Positions 60,105-64,000 of a DNA stretch of 64,000 nucleotides are shown here, one piece after another. The first letter of the stretch is position 1; every line of letters begins with the position of its first letter. The stretch covers positions 558,001 to 622,000 of the forward strand of contig JASGHE010000005.1 in assembly GCA_047602475.1 (NCBI GenBank), read 5' to 3'. Made by a program: the position numbers and the translations under genes. The notes beneath the pieces are model-generated. The model was given only the letters and a program-made list of their open reading frames with translations, did not search any database and was not told the origin of the DNA. Origin of the DNA: JAEUIE01 sp047602475 (GTDB lineage: Bacteria; Planctomycetota; Planctomycetia; Gemmatales; HRBIN36).

Positions 60105-63047
60105 TCACTTCTCCACCTGTTGCGGCGAACACAAGTAGCCGATCAGATCACGTATCTCGTTGATCGTTAGCTGATCGAGCAACCCTTCCGGCATCAACGA
60201 CTTGTTGGTCTGCTGCTGCGATTCGATATCAGCCTTGCTAATGACCAGCTTCTCGGTGGCGGTCTGAATGGTAAGGGAACCTCCCTGCTGCATCGTGATC
60301 ATCCCCGTGATGACCCGACCGTTGTTCATCACAAACGTCGATGCCCGATAGTCCTGCGGTACGATGGCATTAGGAGTAACGGTATTCTCCAGAAGATAGT
60401 CGAGGTTCATCCGCTGCGCCCCGGTAAGCTCCGGCCCCACACTCTGCCCTTCGCCAAAGAGCTTATGGCAACTCGCACAATGCTTATCAAACAAAACCCG
60501 GCCATTCTTGGTGTTCGCCTCTTTGAGCACAGCTGGGACCAACTGATTCTGCAACCGGGCAATGCGTTCCTTGAGCGCCGCCGGCGTGGCATCACTACCC
60601 CAACGCTGGGCGACACGTTTCTTGATGTCGGCAGCTGAGAGTTGCCGCAAAGCAACCACCGTGGGTGCCAGCACGTCGGTACTGGGGATCAGCTTGGCAT
60701 CCAGAGCATCGAGCATGGCCCGAGCATAACGGGGTCGAGTGGTAAGAGTAGCGAGAATAGCCTGCTTATCATGAGAAGACGATGTAGCATATTCCTTTAT
60801 GAGGAGATGATGTACTTCGTCGCTATCGAAGCGAGCAAGGGCCTTGATTGCTTCGCTGCGAAGCGATGTATCCTTCAGCAAGAGCATCACTGCCTTCAGC
60901 AGTTCATCGTTGGGCTTCTTTGTCAGAATCGTTAAACAACGGACACGTTCTTCCACAGTCCCCTGCCCCGTGGACAACTGATTTTGAAGAGCCTGTAGAG
61001 CAGGTTGCCAACCCAGTCTGGCAAATACCTCCTGCGTCCGCTGAACTAGTGTCGGTTCGTCTTTATTCAGTGTGTAAAGCAGAGCCCTCCATAATGGAGT
61101 GTATTCTTGCGATTGCTCCATGAGCGACTTTTCCAACCCGGAGAGCATGGCCTGCTTCTGCTGAATTGTCGTAAATGTTTTTGCCCAGTCCCATAGCGCA
61201 TTCAGCCCTTTCAGAGCACATAGCTTCCGTGTCGCCCATTCGATGTGCCACGGATGAGTAAGCAACTCCAGCCGGCTCGCCAGCATCGGCTCTCCAGGCC
61301 GAATTAAGTCTTCACACCCGTTCCAATAAAGCGTCAGCAGCCATTCCTTGTTCGTGGCATGCTGAGCAGTTTCGAACATCTTCTTTTGAGAGGTGACAAA
61401 TACGTTGAGGTTTTCGAGTGCAATAATTCGCTCTTCCTTCGGCATACGATGCAGCGTGGAGGCCAACGTCATGATAACTTCTGGCGAAATAAGGTTGGCT
61501 ACGTCAATGATCAATCTCGACTGCTTCTCTGGATGATCATAAACCAGACGCAATGCCCAAGCTCTAATCCAATCTGGCTGCTCAACCTGCCAGTACTTCA
61601 CATAGTCGGGCGATGCCTCACAAGCATGCAACGTCCACATGGCCCGAAGCCGGTTCGGCAACGACAACTTGACATCCTCCACCATCGCCCGCAACGACTC
61701 CACATCCAGCTTCTTCCCCGCATGTGCGCGCTCCTGCAACAACCTCCTCGCCTGCCGAATATGCCACTCCTTCCCCTGCTCCTTATGCAACGCCACCAAC
61801 TCCGCATCCGAGAACTTGCTCAAATCCTTCTTCCACACCGCCGGCTTCCCATACGTCACTTTGTAAATCCGCCCCGTCGTCTTCTGCGTATTGACATAGC
61901 TGTGGCACTCCCCGGTATCGTTCCAATCAATGATGTAAACGCCACCATCCGGCCCCGCCTTCGCCTGCACGCCCATGAACCAGCTATCCTTCACCTTCAC
62001 CACGTCGGGCTGATGCCGGGCAATCGCCACCGGCCCCTGATAGTCGATGCTGTCCCGCTGCAACCGCTTGCCATGAATGCTCAGCGTGTACAACTGATTC
62101 CGATACTCCGCCGGCCAGTTGCCATCCTGATAGATCATCAGGCCGCTGTGTGCATGCCCGCCGAGGTTGTCGTCAAACCGCCCGCCTTCGGTCCATTTGC
62201 CGCCACCCCAATGCTTGTGATCAGCACACCCAGGCAGCGGATGGTAGATGTACGGGTTCATATCGCTGCCAAACATTCGGATGTAGTGAGCGTTCGGCAC
62301 CACCTGAAACACATGATCGATGACACAGTTCGTCATGAACCAGGTGCCATACTGATCGTAATCGAGCCCCCACGGGTTGGTGCTGCCCCAGCAAACGACT
62401 TCAAACACACCCTTCGTTGGGTGGTACCGCCAGACGCCGCAATCGATCTCTTTGCGATCAGCAGCAGCCGCCCCCGGCTTGCCCACTTTCGACTTCTTCA
62501 AAATGCCATGACAGCCATACAACCAACCATCCATGCCCCAGGTGAGGTTGCTGACGATGTTATGCCGCAGTTCAGTATCCCATCCATCGAGCACCACCTT
62601 CGCAGGCCCCGCCGGTTTGTCCTCCCCCTCCTTCACCGGGATAAAAATCATCTCCGGCGCCGAGAGCAACCATACTCCGCCGAAGCCCATCTCAATCCCC
62701 GAAAGGTTGCGGCCATTGTCCAGGAAGACGGTCCGCTTGTCGAACACCCCATCGCCATCAGTATCCTCCAGAATGACGACCCGATCCTTGCCCGGCCCCG
62801 ACTTCAGCCAGTTCGGGTAAGCCATCGATTCAACCACCCACAACCGCCCCCTCGTATCAATAGTAAACGCAATCGGCTGCACCACATCCGGCTCACTCGC
62901 AAAGCACGTCGCCCGAAACCCCTCCGGTAACTGCATCGTCTCCGCCACCCGCTGAGCCGCCATGGGCTTCTCGGCAGCATCGTCGTTGCCGAGGGTAGAG
63001 AGGCATACCGAACTGAAAGCAAGGAAGGCAAGGAGGCAGAGCTTCAA
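60105..63047 (-). CDS. PVC-type dehydrogenase with HEAT repeats and CxxCH haem site
   Basis: 980 residues. Signal peptide (KLCLLAFLAFSSVCLSTLG), propeller domain with FTIDTRGRLWVVESMAYPNW, ISGIEMGFGGVWLL-type blades, WGMDGWLYGCHGILKKSKVG and DGGVYIIDWNDTGECH; HEAT-like helices (about 420-790); haem c site CASCH in VLFDKHCASCHKLFGEGQSV and a C-terminal STFVMNNGRVITGMITMQQG strand region. A close paralogue of the dehydrogenase part at 53585-58201. Members are proposed sugar or alcohol dehydrogenases; the substrate is unknown. Start is TTG at 63047 with GGAG 7 bases ahead. Confidence 0.92.
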   Translation of the reverse strand: MKLCLLAFLAFSSVCLSTLGNDDAAEKPMAAQRVAETMQLPEGFRATCFASEPDVVQPIAFTIDTRGRLWVVESMAYPNWLKSGPGKDRVVILEDTDGDGVFDKRTVFLDNGRNLSGIEMGFGGVWLLSAPEMIFIPVKEGEDKPAGPAKVVLDGWDTELRHNIVSNLTWGMDGWLYGCHGILKKSKVGKPGAAAADRKEIDCGVWRYHPTKGVFEVVCWGSTNPWGLDYDQYGTWFMTNCVIDHVFQVVPNAHYIRMFGSDMNPYIYHPLPGCADHKHWGGGKWTEGGRFDDNLGGHAHSGLMIYQDGNWPAEYRNQLYTLSIHGKRLQRDSIDYQGPVAIARHQPDVVKVKDSWFMGVQAKAGPDGGVYIIDWNDTGECHSYVNTQKTTGRIYKVTYGKPAVWKKDLSKFSDAELVALHKEQGKEWHIRQARRLLQERAHAGKKLDVESLRAMVEDVKLSLPNRLRAMWTLHACEASPDYVKYWQVEQPDWIRAWALRLVYDHPEKQSRLIIDVANLISPEVIMTLASTLHRMPKEERIIALENLNVFVTSQKKMFETAQHATNKEWLLTLYWNGCEDLIRPGEPMLASRLELLTHPWHIEWATRKLCALKGLNALWDWAKTFTTIQQKQAMLSGLEKSLMEQSQEYTPLWRALLYTLNKDEPTLVQRTQEVFARLGWQPALQALQNQLSTGQGTVEERVRCLTILTKKPNDELLKAVMLLLKDTSLRSEAIKALARFDSDEVHHLLIKEYATSSSHDKQAILATLTTRPRYARAMLDALDAKLIPSTDVLAPTVVALRQLSAADIKKRVAQRWGSDATPAALKERIARLQNQLVPAVLKEANTKNGRVLFDKHCASCHKLFGEGQSVGPELTGAQRMNLDYLLENTVTPNAIVPQDYRASTFVMNNGRVITGMITMQQGGSLTIQTATEKLVISKADIESQQQTNKSLMPEGLLDQLTINEIRDLIGYLCSPQQVEK

Positions 63048-63192
63048 ATTAGAACTCCATCAGGAACAAGCAGACACGATACCATGTCGTGTGTTGAAAT
63101 GCATCTGTTCTCTGACAATGCGATGTGCAGATAACAGACTGCAGTGTCCAACGAAATGATGCCTTTCCGACTGGATATTGCCCTACATTCGG

Positions 63193-63215
63193 TGCTATAA
63201 TTTGGCAGAGGAGAA
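63193..63215 (+). promoter_or_regulatory. Extended -10 promoter and Shine-Dalgarno of the small two-gene module
   Basis: TGCTATAAT at 63193-63201 is a perfect extended -10 (TGnTATAAT). GAGGAGAAG follows at 63208-63215, and the ATG of the first small gene is at 63221. Transcription would start almost at the Shine-Dalgarno, leaving a very short leader. No good -35 is needed with an extended -10, and none is seen. Confidence 0.65.
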
Positions 63216-63220
63216 GCCAC

Positions 63221-63421
63221 ATGAATGAGAACCTATCAAACTCCGAACGTGCCGAACTGTTGATGCTCCGCGATAAAGTCGCTCGCCTAAGGCTAATTAT
63301 TGAAAACCTTCTACCTGATCCGTGGGAGTCGATGTCGCTTGAGGATATTGAAAAAGAAATCGCTGCGGGCGGGTCTATTGAACACATCATCGCTGACCTG
63401 GAAAAGGCGCAGGCAGCATGA
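63221..63421 (+). CDS. Small hypothetical protein, first gene of a putative two-gene module
   Basis: 66 residues from ATG 63221 with an excellent ribosome-binding site. Helical (ELLMLRDKVARLRLIIENLL) and acidic toward the C-terminus (LEDIEKEIAAGGSIEHIIAD). It overlaps the next gene by four bases (ATGA, 63418-63421). Size, acidity and arrangement fit an antitoxin, but no family is recognised. Confidence 0.6.
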   Translation: MNENLSNSERAELLMLRDKVARLRLIIENLLPDPWESMSLEDIEKEIAAGGSIEHIIADLEKAQAA

Positions 63422-63690
63422 TGGCAAACAACGAATCCAGCATACCGTTCCGTATCATCTGGAACGGTGAATCCCAAAAACAAGTACAACAATTAGCCGC
63501 ACTCGCGCAATCCCAAGGTCGCCAGCAATCATTACGTCTTGCACAAACTTTGCGCATGGTCGAGAGAGCTCTTACCTGGGTTCCAGAAGAATGGGGTGAG
63601 CCGACCAAATATCTACGCTTCGCCCAGCTCCAACTATGCACCGGTTTCGCTGAAGAATATGTGGTGAATTACGCCATCCATAAGCTGTAA
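63418..63690 (+). CDS. Small hypothetical protein, possible RelE/ParE-like toxin
   Basis: 90 residues. Starts IPFRIIWNGESQKQVQQLAA and ends LRFAQLQLCTGFAEEYVVNY. The order of an N-terminal strand, a helical middle (LRLAQTLRMVERALTWVPEE) and C-terminal strands loosely recalls RelE/ParE toxins, but the catalytic residues of that family are not evident. Inferred to be the effector of the pair because of its place after a small acidic partner. AT-richer than the neighbouring large genes. Confidence 0.55.
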   Translation: MMANNESSIPFRIIWNGESQKQVQQLAALAQSQGRQQSLRLAQTLRMVERALTWVPEEWGEPTKYLRFAQLQLCTGFAEEYVVNYAIHKL

Positions 63691-63761
63691 AAATTAGTCA
63701 TTGTGAAATCGCTTCGTCCCATGAAGCAACGACGTTCCTGATCGCTTCTCTCTCCTCCCTA

Positions 63762-63784
63762 CTGGCTCCTGGCTTCTGGCTCCT
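63762..63784 (+). repeat. Short CTGGCTCCTGG repeat upstream of xylA
   Basis: CTGGCTCCTGGCTTCTGGCT is made of three near-copies of an 8-base unit, CTGGCTCC/CTGGCTTC. It lies 40 bases before the xylose isomerase start. Probably a short slippage repeat. Confidence 0.4.
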
Positions 63785-63825
63785 ATATCTTCAATAAATA
63801 TCCCACCACCGAAGAGATCGACTCA

Positions 63826-64000
63826 ATGTCCTACTTCCCCGAAGTCCCCACCAAAATCCAGTACGAAGGCCCCACCAGCAAGAACCCTCTCAGCTTCAAG
63901 CACTACAAAGCTGACGAAGTCGTTGACGGCAAGACCATGCACGACTGGTTCCGCTTCGCCGTCTCCTACTGGCATACTTTCCGTGGTCAGGGCGCTGATC
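63826..64000 (+). CDS. xylA: Xylose isomerase, N-terminal part (window edge)
   Basis: The first 58 residues, MSYFPEVPTKIQYEGPTSKN followed by PLSFKHYKADEVVDGKTMHD and WFRFAVSYWHTFRGQGAD, match the class-II xylose isomerase N-terminus closely. The enzyme converts D-xylose to D-xylulose with divalent metals. Cut by the window end. The FGGY kinase at 1280-2599 could act on the product, but the two genes are 61 kb apart. Confidence 0.93.
   Translation, partial: MSYFPEVPTKIQYEGPTSKNPLSFKHYKADEVVDGKTMHDWFRFAVSYWHTFRGQGAD

Noticed and set aside
61359..62930. 523-residue plus-strand frame opposite the second dehydrogenase
   Set aside because: Rich in His, Pro and Arg, as expected for an antisense shadow; the minus strand has the conserved dehydrogenase and haem motifs.

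Overview
The window looks like a chromosomal segment of a Planctomycetota bacterium, most likely near Gemmatales/Gemmataceae. The evidence is the gene content: two very large PVC-type dehydrogenase proteins with HEAT repeats and a CxxCH haem site, two PEP-CTERM proteins, a BBP7-type outer-membrane barrel, an ECF sigma factor fused by ATGA overlap to a Ser/Thr kinase, a MoxR/DUF58/BatA/VWA operon, an HTH plus receiver regulator, and several short palindromic repeats sitting in gene borders. No tRNA, rRNA, CRISPR array, prophage or transposase gene was recognised.

Layout. 0-13 kb: single housekeeping-type genes: a truncated gene end, an HTH/receiver regulator, an FGGY sugar kinase whose end overlaps hisD, a PQQ-like propeller, a HemN/HemW-like radical SAM enzyme, a DEAD-box helicase, two AT-richer hypothetical genes, yidD, a parvulin isomerase, a HEAT protein and a YugP-type zinc peptidase. 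13-40.8 kb: almost entirely minus strand, probably one or two very long transcription units. Read from 40.8 kb downward they encode a giant propeller/TPR protein, a squalene-cyclase-fold protein, MoxR ATPase, DUF58, two VWA membrane proteins, a DUF4175-like membrane protein, a KDG-repeat coiled-coil protein, a TPR-like protein, an NPCBM protein, one trypsin-like protease with an intact triad and two degenerate paralogues, with a DUF1624/HGSNAT-like acetyltransferase between them. 41-45.5 kb: a radical SAM/SPASM enzyme, a small membrane protein, a PIN toxin-antitoxin pair, an exported protein and guaB. 45.6-53.4 kb: a large autotransporter-repeat PEP-CTERM protein, the ECF sigma/kinase pair and the BBP7 barrel. 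53.6-63 kb: a ceramidase/dehydrogenase/cytochrome fusion, a second PEP-CTERM protein and a second PVC dehydrogenase. 63-64 kb: a two-gene small module with a clear promoter, then the start of xylA.

Together the 13-41 kb block reads as an envelope-directed system: a MoxR AAA+ ATPase with VWA/DUF58 partners, large periplasmic scaffolds and a protease/pseudoprotease family. Most of its proteins have signal peptides or membrane segments, and gene gaps are often under 20 bases or are stop/start overlaps.

Caution: at least ten genes or gene halves join perfectly only if a single base is added or removed. These breaks are at about 13.81, 14.64, 18.42, 24.98, 27.68, 27.84, 32.73, 35.40, 40.59 and 58.26 kb. 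The protein sequence on both sides is well preserved, so indel errors in the assembly are the simplest explanation. Each fragment is listed separately and linked in its text.
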